This document shows, in pieces, positions 25,375 to 39,802 of a stretch of DNA of 64,000 nucleotides. Every line of letters begins with the position of its first letter. Within the stretch, counting starts at the first letter, position 1. The stretch comes from Methanoregula sp. (lineage in GTDB: Archaea > Halobacteriota > Methanomicrobia > Methanomicrobiales > Methanospirillaceae): positions 1-64,000 of the forward strand of contig JAJRBZ010000038.1 of the NCBI GenBank assembly GCA_028679185.1, in the 5' to 3' direction. A program made the translations under genes and the position numbers. The notes below the pieces were generated by a model. The model was not told the origin of the DNA. It searched no databases and saw only the letters and a list, made by a program, of their open reading frames with translations.

Positions 25375-26568
25375 TCAGGTTTCTGATATAATCTCACCGT
25401 TTAATGCAGTAATTAACCTGATATCTGTAAGGGATTTTTTAACAATATCATCAATATTCATTTTCTGCTCGCAGCTTTTTACTGTTTCAAGTACAGCTGC
25501 AGTGGCCGGCATATTCGGTACTGCCCGGCAGGTAAGATCTCCCGGATGAGAAACAAAAGTGCCAATCATCCTGGCAATGGTGACAGTTTGCTCCTTGTCA
25601 TACGTAATAAGCGGGCGAAGTACTGGTACTTGTGTTGCTTCTGAAATGACCGACAGATTGGCCAGAGTCTGGGAAGCCACCTGTCCCAGATTCTCACCAG
25701 TGACGACAGCGAGCGCACCTTCTTTTTGCATCAGGTGGCCTGCCACACGCTGCATGAAACGCTTGCAGATCACACAACGGTACCGCGATGGAATGCGACA
25801 CTGTTCCATAGAATCGAATAAATGTTCGCTGGTCGCGATGACCAGAGTCAGTGGATTTCCACTACACCAGCCCGAAAGTTTCCGGTGATTCGCGATTGCT
25901 GTCTCAGTAACATCCCTTCCTGCCCATCTGCCGGCATCCAGGTGCAGGTGGGTTATCTCACATCCGCGTTTCATCATCAGCCATGAAGCAACCGGAGAAT
26001 CAATACCCGATGAAAGGAGAGCAAGTACTCTTCCCTGCGTCCCCCAGGGTAATCCGCCTGGTGCTGGTATCCGCGAATCGTATATAAGCCCACCGAAGTC
26101 ACGGATTTCGACAAAGAGTTCGTAATCCGGGTTAGTCAGGTCGACCTGAAGACCCGGGATATGATTATAAACTGCAGAACCAATCAGTTTTCCCAGTTCC
26201 TGGCTGTTCAGTCCTGTTTTCTGCTGCCTTTTTGCACGGACAGCAAAACTCATATCTTTATGAAGATTTGTCGATGCCAGGGTAACTGCTTTTGAGCAGA
26301 TATCTTCGAGCCGTATACTTGTCCGTATACAGACACTGACATCAACAATCCCGAAAATCCGGGATACAATATCTGCGATCGTTTCCGGGTTATCTCCGTA
26401 AATCAGGATTCGCCCCCGGGGAGTTTCAAAGTGACAGGTAATACAGGCAACAGAGAGTGCTTTTCTGATGTTTCGCAACAGCATTCCGATAAAATGGTGC
26501 TTTACCGACTCGCTTTTTAAGAATAACTCCCCATATCTCACCATTACGAGTCTTTCAGGCCAGTCCAT
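25375..26568 (-). CDS. thiI: tRNA 4-thiouridine synthase ThiI
   Basis: This protein of about 397 residues has the ThiI order: N-terminal ferredoxin-like domain (MVRYGELFLKS), THUMP domain (about 60-165) and PP-loop AANH domain with SSGIDSPVASWLM (about 180) for ATP binding. It adenylates U8 of tRNA for thiolation. There is no rhodanese domain; cysteines in RYRCVICKRFM (about 260) and CRAVPN (about 345) may be the sulfur-handling or metal sites used by archaeal ThiI. GGGGTGAAGGT precedes the ATG at 26568, preferred over the track start. A sulfur donor such as IscS is encoded elsewhere in the window. Confidence 0.92.
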   Translation of the reverse strand: MDWPERLVMVRYGELFLKSESVKHHFIGMLLRNIRKALSVACITCHFETPRGRILIYGDNPETIADIVSRIFGIVDVSVCIRTSIRLEDICSKAVTLASTNLHKDMSFAVRAKRQQKTGLNSQELGKLIGSAVYNHIPGLQVDLTNPDYELFVEIRDFGGLIYDSRIPAPGGLPWGTQGRVLALLSSGIDSPVASWLMMKRGCEITHLHLDAGRWAGRDVTETAIANHRKLSGWCSGNPLTLVIATSEHLFDSMEQCRIPSRYRCVICKRFMQRVAGHLMQKEGALAVVTGENLGQVASQTLANLSVISEATQVPVLRPLITYDKEQTVTIARMIGTFVSHPGDLTCRAVPNMPATAAVLETVKSCEQKMNIDDIVKKSLTDIRLITALNGEIISET

Positions 26569-26730
26569 ACCTTCACCCCTGTTCGCTGAAGTATTGACGG
26601 TCAAGGGAGATAACCATTGGTGGTTAAGGACAAAGTGGTTATCACAGCATTAAAAAAATCCGCTCAGATAATCCTTAAAGACGATCGAAGAACGAAATCC
26701 TTTAATTTCGCAAATGAATAGTGTACTGAA

Positions 26731-27363
26731 ATGGTAAAAAAGGCTAGCAAAAAAATCGAAGAGGAACCGCTCAAGTTGTTTTATATTTTTTACAACCAGG
26801 AACGATGGGACAACTGGCTGAAAACTCTCAGTGAATCAAGTTTTGAGGCAGATCCCAAGAGTGATGAATTGCCCGAAGGGTTCCGCGTGCTTGACAATTT
26901 CTCAGTAGACATTACTGTATCGGTCTTAAAAATCATAAGGCTCTACCAGAACAAACGCTTCACCTTTGAAGAAGCAGTCGATAAGCTTTCTGAGGTTGAA
27001 ACAATTGTAATGTCTGCGGCCCCGGAAGGTAATCTTGGGGAGATCATTGAGATCCTTCAGCTTCCCAAACTTGTCCTTTTTGCATCCTGCCGGTTGTTCT
27101 TTGCAGGAGGTTTTGACAAGGATATTAAGGTGCTCGTCAAGAAAGGCAGAGCCGAAATTGAAAAGGATATGGAACAGGCACTTGATACAGCAGCAAATAT
27201 TGGAGCAAGTGTGATCGACGGAGCATCATGCTGTGGGAAATACCTGAAAGATGATATCGAACAGACAACGCTTTTTGATGAGTGGCTGATTGAGTGCGAG
27301 CGCATGGGAGAAGCGATGGCCTCTTTAAAAAACTTTGATGAAGGTATAGGAGACGAGGATTGA
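26731..27363 (+). CDS. Conserved archaeal protein, DUF2150-like
   Basis: This 210-residue acidic protein contains FYNQERWDNWLKTL near its N terminus, which resembles the archaeal DUF2150 family; the match is from memory and moderate. It is soluble, mostly helical in appearance, with a Cys pair in DGASCCGKYL. It overlaps the next gene by 4 bases, so the two are cotranslated. Function is unknown. Confidence 0.7.
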   Translation: MVKKASKKIEEEPLKLFYIFYNQERWDNWLKTLSESSFEADPKSDELPEGFRVLDNFSVDITVSVLKIIRLYQNKRFTFEEAVDKLSEVETIVMSAAPEGNLGEIIEILQLPKLVLFASCRLFFAGGFDKDIKVLVKKGRAEIEKDMEQALDTAANIGASVIDGASCCGKYLKDDIEQTTLFDEWLIECERMGEAMASLKNFDEGIGDED

Positions 27364-27812
27364 TCGCTGATCGGGCCCGGTTCCGACATGCAAAAAAGAT
27401 AGAACGGCTTGCTGGTTTTCGCATTCCGGAACTGGCATTTTCCGGAACCATGCTCGAAACTCTTTCATCCCGCCTTGACTATGATTCGTTTGATTTTGCT
27501 GTGAGGCAGCAGGTCCTTGCTTTTTTTAATGATTTCCTCCGCTGTGATTGTAAAAATTCCCCGTTATGCGGGTGCCCGGAGAAAAAATTTGCAAAAAAAG
27601 TAATTGAACTACGGGAAAACGGTCTGGATCACCGGCAGATAGCTGCATTTATGGTGGATGAGTATGGAATAGAAATATTTCCTGCTGATGTCCTTTCGTT
27701 TCTTGAAGAATCAGTTCATGTGCTTGAGGCTATATCAGATGTCGCCTGTTTGCAGGATCGCGGGGAGCTTGCAAAAAAGACTGATGACCATATACGCCTT
27801 ATTGAACGGTAA
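27360..27812 (+). CDS. DUF5814-like archaeal protein with a CxC/C-x-C zinc-like cluster
   Basis: This 150-residue protein starts at TTG within the previous stop codon. The stretch FLRCDCKNSPLCGCPEKKFAKKVIELR has five closely spaced Cys residues and resembles the domain found alone in methanogens or attached to archaeal superfamily II helicases (DUF5814 type). The preceding IPELAFSGTMLETLSSRLD also fits. A nucleic-acid role is possible but unproven. It is coupled to the DUF2150-like gene. Confidence 0.65.
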   Translation: MIADRARFRHAKKIERLAGFRIPELAFSGTMLETLSSRLDYDSFDFAVRQQVLAFFNDFLRCDCKNSPLCGCPEKKFAKKVIELRENGLDHRQIAAFMVDEYGIEIFPADVLSFLEESVHVLEAISDVACLQDRGELAKKTDDHIRLIER

Positions 27813-27885
27813 TATTTTTTGGATCATTCATCGGTGATCAGCACCTATCATCCGGGATTTAATAGTCAGGACGCGAAATATATCT

Positions 27886-28110
27886 ATGAATTTTGCACCA
27901 GTTAAAAAATGGGCGGTATTTTTTTTCGGGATCCTTTGCGCGATTATAATCGCAGATGCTGTTTCTCTGCTGATACTTTCTGTTGCAGGACTTGAAGGAT
28001 GGATGAAGTTTCTGGTGAATTTTGTACTCTATGCCATTTTCTTCTTTGCAATTCTCTATGCCCTGGAAAAAATTTTTCACATCGAATTTTTTGGTTTTAA
28101 TAAGAAATAA
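27886..28110 (+). CDS. Small two-helix membrane protein (74 aa)
   Basis: This 74-residue protein has two hydrophobic helices (WAVFFFGILCAIIIADAVSLLIL and FLVNFVLYAIFFFAILYALE) and a short charged C terminus. No family is recognised. It follows the DUF5814-like gene by 73 bases and could be in the same transcript. Confidence 0.55.
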   Translation: MNFAPVKKWAVFFFGILCAIIIADAVSLLILSVAGLEGWMKFLVNFVLYAIFFFAILYALEKIFHIEFFGFNKK

Positions 28111-28517
28111 TGAACTTCTTATCAGGAAACAAAAAATTATTCCCGCTCATCCAGCAGGACAGAACGGTAAAATGCAGCACAGAAGAGGGGTTTGCTCTGT
28201 TCAGTGCTGGTTGCCGGTCATTTGCCAGCACTGATAATATCCGGGCATCACATCCCTCATAAAAATAAGCATACCCTTATCATACTCCTTTTAAGGCAGG
28301 GGTAAAATGCATTGAACTCTCAGGAAATAACCAAAAATATTATATCCTGGTGCAATTATTTCAGCATCACTGCTTTCCATGATTTTTGAGTCACTAAAGA
28401 GCAGTGCAATTAGCATTACCGGCATGTATATTGCGGGGATGCTAAAAAGAATAGGATGAATTTTTTAGTTGAGGCATCTAATGAAGATCAGGTTGTAATA
28501 CAGGCCACTCTTCAATC
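28111..28517. other. 407-base gap with a 9-base-pair hairpin and a short leader ORF
   Basis: CAGTGCTGG (28202-28210) and CCAGCACTG (28225-28233) make a perfect stem with a 14-base loop, possibly a terminator or structured element. A 21-codon ORF (28456-28521, MNFLVEASNEDQ...) ends in an ATGA overlap with the next gene and might be a leader peptide; it has only a weak ribosome binding site. Nothing else is evident. Confidence 0.35.
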
Positions 28518-29060
28518 ATGAGTGATTTTGGTATGGACACAAAATTGTCATGCCTCATCTGGGGCGTTACCGGTGTTATTTTTGGGCTTATAGCTTTACT
28601 GGTTCCTAATATCCTGCTGCTTGAAACCTTTTATATCATTTTCTGGATTCTGATCGGATTGGGAATTGTCGGTCTTCTTATTCTCGCTATTACTTCAGGA
28701 AGTGACGAATCGCTGTTCTGGTTTGGTCTTTCCTCAGTCTTGCTTATCATTGGCGGTCTTTCATTTTTAGTGAAGTCAATCGTGGCGATCATTTTTCTGC
28801 TTATCATCGCAGGTATCGCGTTTTATAATGGTTTTAATGGCATAACGCTTGCACTCACGCATTCCAGAACCAAATATATCCTTATCCCTGGCATGTTCAT
28901 CGCTGGTACAGCACTGCTTTTCGGACTTGTCTATTACTTCCCCTCATTTTTAGAAAATCTTGTCATTGTTATCCTCGGCAGTTTCGCGTTTATATTTGGT
29001 CTGTTTTCAATAATGATGGGTTTTTTTCAGAAAGATGAGCCAGACAGGTATGAAGCATGA
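28518..29060 (+). CDS. HdeD/DUF308-type membrane protein
   Basis: This 180-residue protein has about six hydrophobic helices with short loops and Gly-rich turns (GVTGVIFGLIALLVPN, IAGIAFYNGFNGI), the pattern of the HdeD/DUF308 family. In enterobacteria HdeD is tied to acid resistance, but most members are uncharacterised. It sits downstream of an intergenic region with no clear TATA box. Confidence 0.65.
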   Translation: MSDFGMDTKLSCLIWGVTGVIFGLIALLVPNILLLETFYIIFWILIGLGIVGLLILAITSGSDESLFWFGLSSVLLIIGGLSFLVKSIVAIIFLLIIAGIAFYNGFNGITLALTHSRTKYILIPGMFIAGTALLFGLVYYFPSFLENLVIVILGSFAFIFGLFSIMMGFFQKDEPDRYEA

Positions 29061-29159
29061 ACTTCTCTATAGCTGTGCATCGAAATTATCAACCGGAAGG
29101 AAAAAAATAACCTCTATCCCGTCTGTCATATTTGTTATGTTCCTGATTTGTGTGTTCCC

Positions 29160-30308
29160 ATGTCATATGATGTCATTGTAATAGGAGCGGGTCCGGCCGG
29201 CAGTGCTGCGGCCCATGAATGTGCCAGACGCGGGCTTTCAACGATCTGCATAGAAGAGCACGGGACGATAGGTTACCCGGTACAATGCGCAGGGCTTCTT
29301 TCGAATACTGCCTTTGAGGAATCGGGTGTATCCGAGCATCCGGTGCTCACAAGGATTTCCGGTGCCCGGGTGGTATCAGGCATGGGCAGTGAAATGCTGA
29401 TTGACGCAAAGACGTCCAAGGCTGTCGTCGTGGACCGGGGGTCATTTGATCGCGAAATGGCAGAGAATGCAGCAAACTGCGGAGCAGAGTATTCCTTAAA
29501 GACAGCAGCTTACGGTATACGCGGGAATTCACTTTTAGTCAGGGGCGTAAAGGGACATGCTGAAATTCCGTTCAGGCTTCTTATTGCCGCAGATGGTCCA
29601 AGAAGTACCATTGCCCGAATCCATAGAATGCCACGGGCAAAAATGTATCTCGCGGGCATCCAGTTAGAGCTGCTTCACGATTGCGATCCCCGGTTTGTAG
29701 AGATCTATCCAGACGCATCACCGGAATTCTTTGGATGGATGATTCCAGCTGGTAACGGAAGGGTGCGCCTTGGACTGTGCGGGCAGTCTCAAGTACCGGA
29801 ACGGTTCACGGCGTTTATAAAAAAGTTTGGTGATCGTGCAACACATCTCGTCACAGGGACCCTCCCGCTGGGTATCATGCCAAAAACGTATGGTCACCGC
29901 ACACTGTTTGTTGGTGATGCAGCCGGGTTTGCAAAACCCACTTCAGGAGGAGGAGTGTATACAGGAATCCGTTCTGCCCGGCATGCAGCTGCAATTGCGT
30001 CATCCTGTTGTGCGAATGATCTGTATACTGATGCAGCCCTTGCAGAATATGAACAACGCTGGCAGGCAGATATTGGACGGGAGCTTGATCTCGGTTTCCG
30101 GCTTTTCCGGTTGCGCCAGAAAATTTCTGCCTATGATATGGACGCGTTAATCCGGGGCCTTAATGATCCTGATATAATCCGCACAATCGTAGACTACGGT
30201 GATATGGACCGGCCAGGCAAACTGGTAAAAAAACTTCTTGGCAAACACGCCATGCTCCGGTGCGCAGGCCCACTGATTCGAACCGGACTTCAGTCGTTAT
30301 TCGAGTAA
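29160..30308 (+). CDS. Geranylgeranyl reductase family FAD-dependent oxidoreductase
   Basis: This 382-residue flavoprotein begins with the FAD dinucleotide fold (YDVIVIGAGPAGSAAAHECARRG) and has the family features YPVQCAGLLSNT, ADGPRSTIAR (about 140) and LFVGDAAGFAKPTSGGGVYTG (about 255). Archaeal relatives saturate the isoprenoid chains of membrane lipids (digeranylgeranylglycerophospholipid reductase) or quinone-like carriers. Which of several paralogues this is cannot be decided. The ATG at 29160 starts directly at the fold and replaces the track start at 29148. Confidence 0.87.
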   Translation: MSYDVIVIGAGPAGSAAAHECARRGLSTICIEEHGTIGYPVQCAGLLSNTAFEESGVSEHPVLTRISGARVVSGMGSEMLIDAKTSKAVVVDRGSFDREMAENAANCGAEYSLKTAAYGIRGNSLLVRGVKGHAEIPFRLLIAADGPRSTIARIHRMPRAKMYLAGIQLELLHDCDPRFVEIYPDASPEFFGWMIPAGNGRVRLGLCGQSQVPERFTAFIKKFGDRATHLVTGTLPLGIMPKTYGHRTLFVGDAAGFAKPTSGGGVYTGIRSARHAAAIASSCCANDLYTDAALAEYEQRWQADIGRELDLGFRLFRLRQKISAYDMDALIRGLNDPDIIRTIVDYGDMDRPGKLVKKLLGKHAMLRCAGPLIRTGLQSLFE

Positions 30309-30534
30309 TATCACGGTACGAAGCCTTTGATAAATAAAGCAGGCTGGGAACTAGTCAAAGGATCTCCGGACGGCCGGGTTTGGTAGAAAAGATTTTATCG
30401 TATTAGCAATATGAACCGGGTATCAGGCAGAGGAGTGAGGGGTGTTTTTGTGATATGGAGTATTGATAAAATATGAAAGGCATTTAAAAATAGAAGTTCA
30501 GGAGACTAAAAAACACTGTTATCCTTCACTTCAG

Positions 30535-32784
30535 TTATTTTCCGGTCTGGAATTTTTGATTTGCCGCAAACCTGTAGGCTCCATTCGGCACAGTAATCTC
30601 AAACCGTGCTCCTTTGCCGGATTCTCCGTTTTCGTTAATGGTTATTCCGGTGATTGAAAGGATCTCCCGTATAAGAAATAATCCGTATCCCGTATTTTTT
30701 CCAAATCCTCGTTGGAATAAATGCTTCTTTGTTTCACTGTCGATTCCACCACCATTATCTTCGCATATGATGGTCAGTTTATTGCCATTTTCACGAGCTG
30801 AAAATTGTATCGAACTGGTATTCTGTCCATGTCTCACTGCATTTTCCAAAAGATTGTAGAAAACCTTTCCTAACAGGGGATCTGCAAAAATCTCAATATT
30901 ACTGAAATGGATCTGAACAGACACCAAACTCAGGTCAAGCAGATTTTGAACATTAACGATTGTATCATGCACATTCTGCCATTGAGGGGCGTGCATCCCG
31001 ATATCCTGATAGTGTTTGGTGAACGTAATCTGCTGGTTGATCCGTTCGGTCGCTGTTGTTTCCTTTTTAATAAAACTGAGAAGTTTTTCATCAGACGCAA
31101 ATTCCTCGGACAACGCCAGGTACCCGGAAAGAACCGTCAGCTGGTTGAGGATATCATGCCTGGTAATACTTGACAGGAGATTCAGTTTCTGGCAGGCAAG
31201 AGCCAGGGCATCTTCCGTCCTCTTGTTTTCTGTAATATCCCGCCCGACGGACTGGTATTCGACAATTGAACCTTTTTTATCAAATATCGCCCGGTCAGAC
31301 CACCGGTGCCATCGGACAGATCCGTCTGGCATAATAATACGATGTGTATCGGTTGCAGAAGGATTCTCCTTTGTCAGTGATGCAAAATGTTCTCTTACCT
31401 GACGGTGATCTTCCTGGGGAATTCTGGGAAAAAATTTTTTCCCAACGATTTCCTGACGTGATTTATTAAAATACTGGCAGTATGCCTCATTTACAAATAA
31501 TTGCATGCCGTCAGGCCGGAAACGCGAAATTAACTCAGACTGATCTTCGACAACATTCCGGTATGTTCTTTCGCTCTTCCGCACCGCTTCTTCTGCCTGT
31601 TTACGGTCGCTTACATCCCTGACAATTGCCTGAAGGAGTGTCTTTCCGCCTATTGTCACACGGTTCAGTGTTATTTCAGCATAGAAAGTAATGCCATCCA
31701 ACCGTGCGAATAACCAGTCGAAAACAGGAGTTATGCCATTGAGAGCCTCTGAAATTTTTTCCAGTCCTTTTTGTTCAGAACTGACGCGATCGGGTTGCAT
31801 TACCGGGGAAAAATCGATCAGCGATCTCCCCAGGATTTCCTGCTTTTTTGTACACCCGAATAGCGATACTGCCCGGTTGTTGCAACTGGTAAATCTGGTA
31901 TTTTCCAAAAGAAAGATTGCATCCTGGGCAGATTCAAACAGCGAACGGTATTGTTCTTCGCTTTCTTTAAGGGATTCTTCTGTTCTTTTGTTTTCGGTTA
32001 TATCCCTGAAAACTTCTATTGCCCCGGTAATATTTCCTTTTGCATCATATAACGGGGATGCGATGAACCAGAGATATGCACCTCTTCCCCCGTTAAGTAA
32101 CGGGAATTCCAATTCAGAAATGAGTTTGTTGTTTTTGCGAATAATAAACGGATATCTCTTTTCGATTTCTTTATCATCGTGGAGAACAAGATCGAGAAGA
32201 AGAGGGTCCTTTTTACCATAAAAAGGCAGAGCATAGATATAATCTCCTTCACCGATTATCGTGGTTTTTTGCACCCCCGTCATTTCCTCCATCGCTTTAT
32301 TCCATGCAATAACCTTTCCTTCAAGATCGATGGCAAAGGTCGCATCAGGAAGGAAGTTGATGAGGTCAGACAACCGCTCCGCTGCGTTTTTATGTGCTTC
32401 GCGTAACTGTTTCCGTTTAACTGCTTTTTTTATGTTATTTGCCAGTTCATCAAATTGAAATCGCGGATCGCTCCCTTTTGTAATATAAAAATCAGCTCCA
32501 TTATTGAGTGCAGCGATAACAACTTCTTCCCTGCCTTTACCGGTAAAAAAAATGAAGGGAATATCGCCCAATTCTGTGTGGACATATTTGAGGAAGGTGA
32601 TGCCATCCATACCGGGCATCTGGTAATCGGACACGATGGCATCGTAGGATTTTAGTTTTTCTGTATCCAGGACTTCATATGCAGACGTTGTTATATCGAT
32701 GGTGAATTCCTTGGATTTTTCCAGAAATATCTTTACTATTTCAAGAAGAACGGGTTCATCATCAACATACAGGACTTTATACAT
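30535..32784 (-). CDS. Hybrid sensor histidine kinase: REC-PAS-PAS-PAS-HisKA-HATPase
   Basis: This 749-residue cytoplasmic kinase has an N-terminal receiver domain (VLYVDDEP; phospho-Asp in IVSDYQMPGMDG, about 52), three PAS domains (about 142-275, 280-400 and 405-530), an H-box SSITRHDILNQ (about 545) and a complete ATPase domain: N-box FYNLLENAVRHG, G1 EDNGGGID, G2 GFGKNTGYGLFL. It has no membrane segment. The REC-first layout is common in methanogens and suggests relay or input from another kinase. The ATG at 32784 follows AGGAGAT; the track start 24 codons upstream is rejected. Ligands for the PAS domains are unknown. Confidence 0.92.
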   Translation of the reverse strand: MYKVLYVDDEPVLLEIVKIFLEKSKEFTIDITTSAYEVLDTEKLKSYDAIVSDYQMPGMDGITFLKYVHTELGDIPFIFFTGKGREEVVIAALNNGADFYITKGSDPRFQFDELANNIKKAVKRKQLREAHKNAAERLSDLINFLPDATFAIDLEGKVIAWNKAMEEMTGVQKTTIIGEGDYIYALPFYGKKDPLLLDLVLHDDKEIEKRYPFIIRKNNKLISELEFPLLNGGRGAYLWFIASPLYDAKGNITGAIEVFRDITENKRTEESLKESEEQYRSLFESAQDAIFLLENTRFTSCNNRAVSLFGCTKKQEILGRSLIDFSPVMQPDRVSSEQKGLEKISEALNGITPVFDWLFARLDGITFYAEITLNRVTIGGKTLLQAIVRDVSDRKQAEEAVRKSERTYRNVVEDQSELISRFRPDGMQLFVNEAYCQYFNKSRQEIVGKKFFPRIPQEDHRQVREHFASLTKENPSATDTHRIIMPDGSVRWHRWSDRAIFDKKGSIVEYQSVGRDITENKRTEDALALACQKLNLLSSITRHDILNQLTVLSGYLALSEEFASDEKLLSFIKKETTATERINQQITFTKHYQDIGMHAPQWQNVHDTIVNVQNLLDLSLVSVQIHFSNIEIFADPLLGKVFYNLLENAVRHGQNTSSIQFSARENGNKLTIICEDNGGGIDSETKKHLFQRGFGKNTGYGLFLIREILSITGITINENGESGKGARFEITVPNGAYRFAANQKFQTGK

Positions 32785-33202
32785 ATTGATCTCCTGAAAG
32801 AACCATATCGATATTGATGTAGCGTTGATATAAAATAATGCAAGGCACCGGTGCAAATCTGGAATTGAAGATTTACACTATCCGGGTCAATGTAAGAAAA
32901 AATCTGAATACGGAACATTTTTTCCGGAAATAAAATGAGGTCTGAACAGCGGGATCGGTCTTCCTGAAGGGGAGTGGTTTTGCCGCCGATTGTAACTCTC
33001 CCGGCAAGGGATGAGAAAAAGCGACCGATTTCCTTTATATGAGCCATGTCTTCATCCGATTACCCTTGCTTAGAGGACCGGGCGGGCTTTCTTTTCAGTT
33101 TCAATAATTGTTGTTATTGCAGTCTTAAGACATTCGTGGCTGACTGCACTCTGCGGGGTTCTGACCGTACCTTTTTTTAGCACCTGTCACCATTATGAGA
33201 TC
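32785..33202. other. 418-base gap with a short kinase-like remnant
   Basis: On the minus strand the stretch at 32964-33000 can be read as GRVTIGGKTTPLQ, close to the PAS-domain segment NRVTIGGKTLLQ in the kinase next door, and lies in an ORF starting MAHIKEIGRFFSSLAG (33047). This is probably the remnant of another PAS kinase. No intact gene is present. Confidence 0.3.
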
Positions 33203-33511
33203 ATGAATTATCCCTTCGGTCATGGATTTGTCACCAGTATTACGCTTATCTGCCGGCATTTCGCACTCCCTCCCGAACAAGCCTGGTTCGGGGCCGGCGA
33301 TCATGTCGAGGGGCTGGTGCTGCCCGAGAAATTTAAAGGTACTGAAATTGAAGAACTCACCACGCTCTTAAAAAAGAAAGTAATCTGGCATCAGCCGGGA
33401 ACTATGGACAAGGAAGATGCAAGAGACGTGATTCTGACGCTGAACCGGCTCGTCATTGCAATTGACCATGAGCTCGGTATTTCAGACGCATCAATCGGTG
33501 AGTTCCGGTAA
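33203..33511 (+). CDS. Conserved hypothetical protein upstream of gyrB
   Basis: This 102-residue soluble protein starts MNYPFGHGFVTSITLICRHF and contains two His residues and one Cys near the N terminus, then a charged helical half (IEELTTLLKKKV, EDARDVILTLNRLVIAIDHEL). I do not recognise the family. It lies 121 bases before gyrB and may share regulation with it. Confidence 0.6.
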   Translation: MNYPFGHGFVTSITLICRHFALPPEQAWFGAGDHVEGLVLPEKFKGTEIEELTTLLKKKVIWHQPGTMDKEDARDVILTLNRLVIAIDHELGISDASIGEFR

Positions 33512-33522
33512 CGGGAGGAATC

Positions 33523-33530
33523 CTTTTATA
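33523..33530 (+). promoter_or_regulatory. Possible TATA box for gyrBA
   Basis: CTTTTATA lies about 103 bases upstream of the gyrB TTG start, implying a leader of roughly 75 bases. The gap also has AT-rich runs nearer the start, so the assignment is tentative. Confidence 0.3.
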
Positions 33531-33620
33531 CCCATTGACGGTATTAACGCCTTATCCTTTAAGTCATCGCACGCCCAATAATTATTATGATTTCAGTACC
33601 ATATTTTTTTATTTTTCTAA

Positions 33621-38184
<4,564 letters not shown>

Positions 38185-38206
38185 TTTCATACAACCGCAC
38201 CCTATC

Positions 38207-38228
38207 TTTTTTTAGTTTTGGTTTTTTT
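38207..38228 (+). terminator. Oligo-T terminator downstream of gyrA
   Basis: Two runs of seven T (38207-38213 and 38222-38228) follow the gyrA stop. Archaeal termination commonly uses such U-rich runs without a hairpin. Confidence 0.45.
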
Positions 38229-38240
38229 CGTGGGGAAGTA

Positions 38241-39664
38241 TTATCGTTGAAACGTGAGTACTGCCACAATTAAACACAAAATCGCTGAAATCACCATAAT
38301 CTGACTGATGGACAGGGCCAACAGAGCCGGACCTGCATCCGGCACAGCACCATTGTAGCCGGCATTGTTCAGCTGGAGCGAAAGGAGAATACTACCTAGT
38401 GAGACACCCAGGGCCATACCAAGGTTCCTGCCTGTGGCAGTAACGCTTGATGCGACTGCAAGGTGCTCTTTTGGAAGAGCATTCATGATAGTAGTATTGT
38501 TCGGGCTCTGGAATAATCCGACACCGATGCCAAAAAACACGAATGAAACAAGAATGCCGGGTACTTCACGGGTCAGGGAAAAGTACGCAAGCATCCCGAA
38601 CGCGATGGTCGTTATCAACATTCCCAATGAAGCGTAATTGCGTTTTGGACGTCGATCATACAATGATCCGGCAACTGGTGCAACAATCACCATAACTGCT
38701 GGGTTGATCAAAAAGACCAGTCCTACCTGGGAAGGGCGGTAAACGAGTACTCCCTCGAAATAAAAGGGACCAACAACAACCATCATAAAATTTGCAACAA
38801 ATGCTATAACGAGACCGAGTACCGAAAGAAGGAATGCCCGGTTTGAAAACAGGGAAAGATTCAGCAATGGCGCCGGGCAGCGTTTCTCGTGCCATATGAA
38901 CATCACGAGCATGCAACAAAAAACCGCTGTCCCGATAAGGACCCCAAATGTAATTGCGGTATCAGCAGCCAGGCTCCCGAGCACAAGAATAAGGGACACA
39001 AATACTCCCATCAGCGCTGCTGATCCGTGCCAGTCGAAATTAAACTGCCCAATGTGACGGGTATCGAACCGCAGGTACATCAGTGCTGCAATGATAAGCA
39101 ACACACCCAGGGGAATATTAATAAAAAAGATATACTGCCACCCAAGGGAATCCACAATAAATCCCCCAAGGACCGGGCCGGCAATACTGCCAATTGCAAC
39201 AGTTGATCCCAGATACCCCATAGCCCGACCTCGCTGTGATGACGGTGTAGTGTCAAAGATCAAAGCTGATGAGATAGAAAAAAGCATTGCTGCTCCGGCA
39301 CCCTGCAGGATCCTGAAAAAGATTAGTTCAGCAAGGTTTACTGATAATCCGCAGGCAAGCGAGCTTGCCGTGAAGATAACCCAACCCATAAAAAAAGCCG
39401 TGCACGACCGATATAGTCGGATACCTGTCCAAATACAAGCAGAAGACTTGTCATGGTGATCAGATATGCTGTGATAGCCCACTGGGAATCGGATAAGTCA
39501 GCAAAAAAAAAGCGCGTCATGGAAGGTAGTGCAATATTTACAACAGTGCCGTCAATGACTGCCATCAGGACAGCAAAGAGAACGATGAAGAGAACTGCAT
39601 AACAATGGCCATAGCGTGATGATCCACCTTGGTTCTCATCCTCAACTGACCTGCCAGCGCGCAT
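38241..39664 (-). pseudogene. Frameshifted DHA2/EmrB-type MFS multidrug transporter
   Basis: Two overlapping ORFs together make one drug:H+ antiporter of the 14-helix DHA2 type. The upstream part (from 39664) encodes the first helix and motif A (QVSDYIGRARLF), and the downstream part (to 38241) carries the rest, including RILQGAGAAM, the motif C-like GPVLGGFIVD and the later helices. The frame breaks at a run of seven A on the plus strand (39390-39396); adding one base restores GRARLFFMGWVIF. It is either a real one-base deletion, phase variation at a homopolymer, or a sequencing error. If real, the protein is inactive. The fused length of about 474 residues is normal. Confidence 0.8.
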
Positions 39665-39802
39665 TTTGCAATTCTTATTTAACTACGTATGTGTCAGGTT
39701 TCACGATTGTCATAATGGTCCATTCCGTATCCATTATGGGCTGATTCCAGAAGAGTAATGGGTTTTTTTATAAAAGATTACACATCGTTATATGGTGCAC
39801 CG

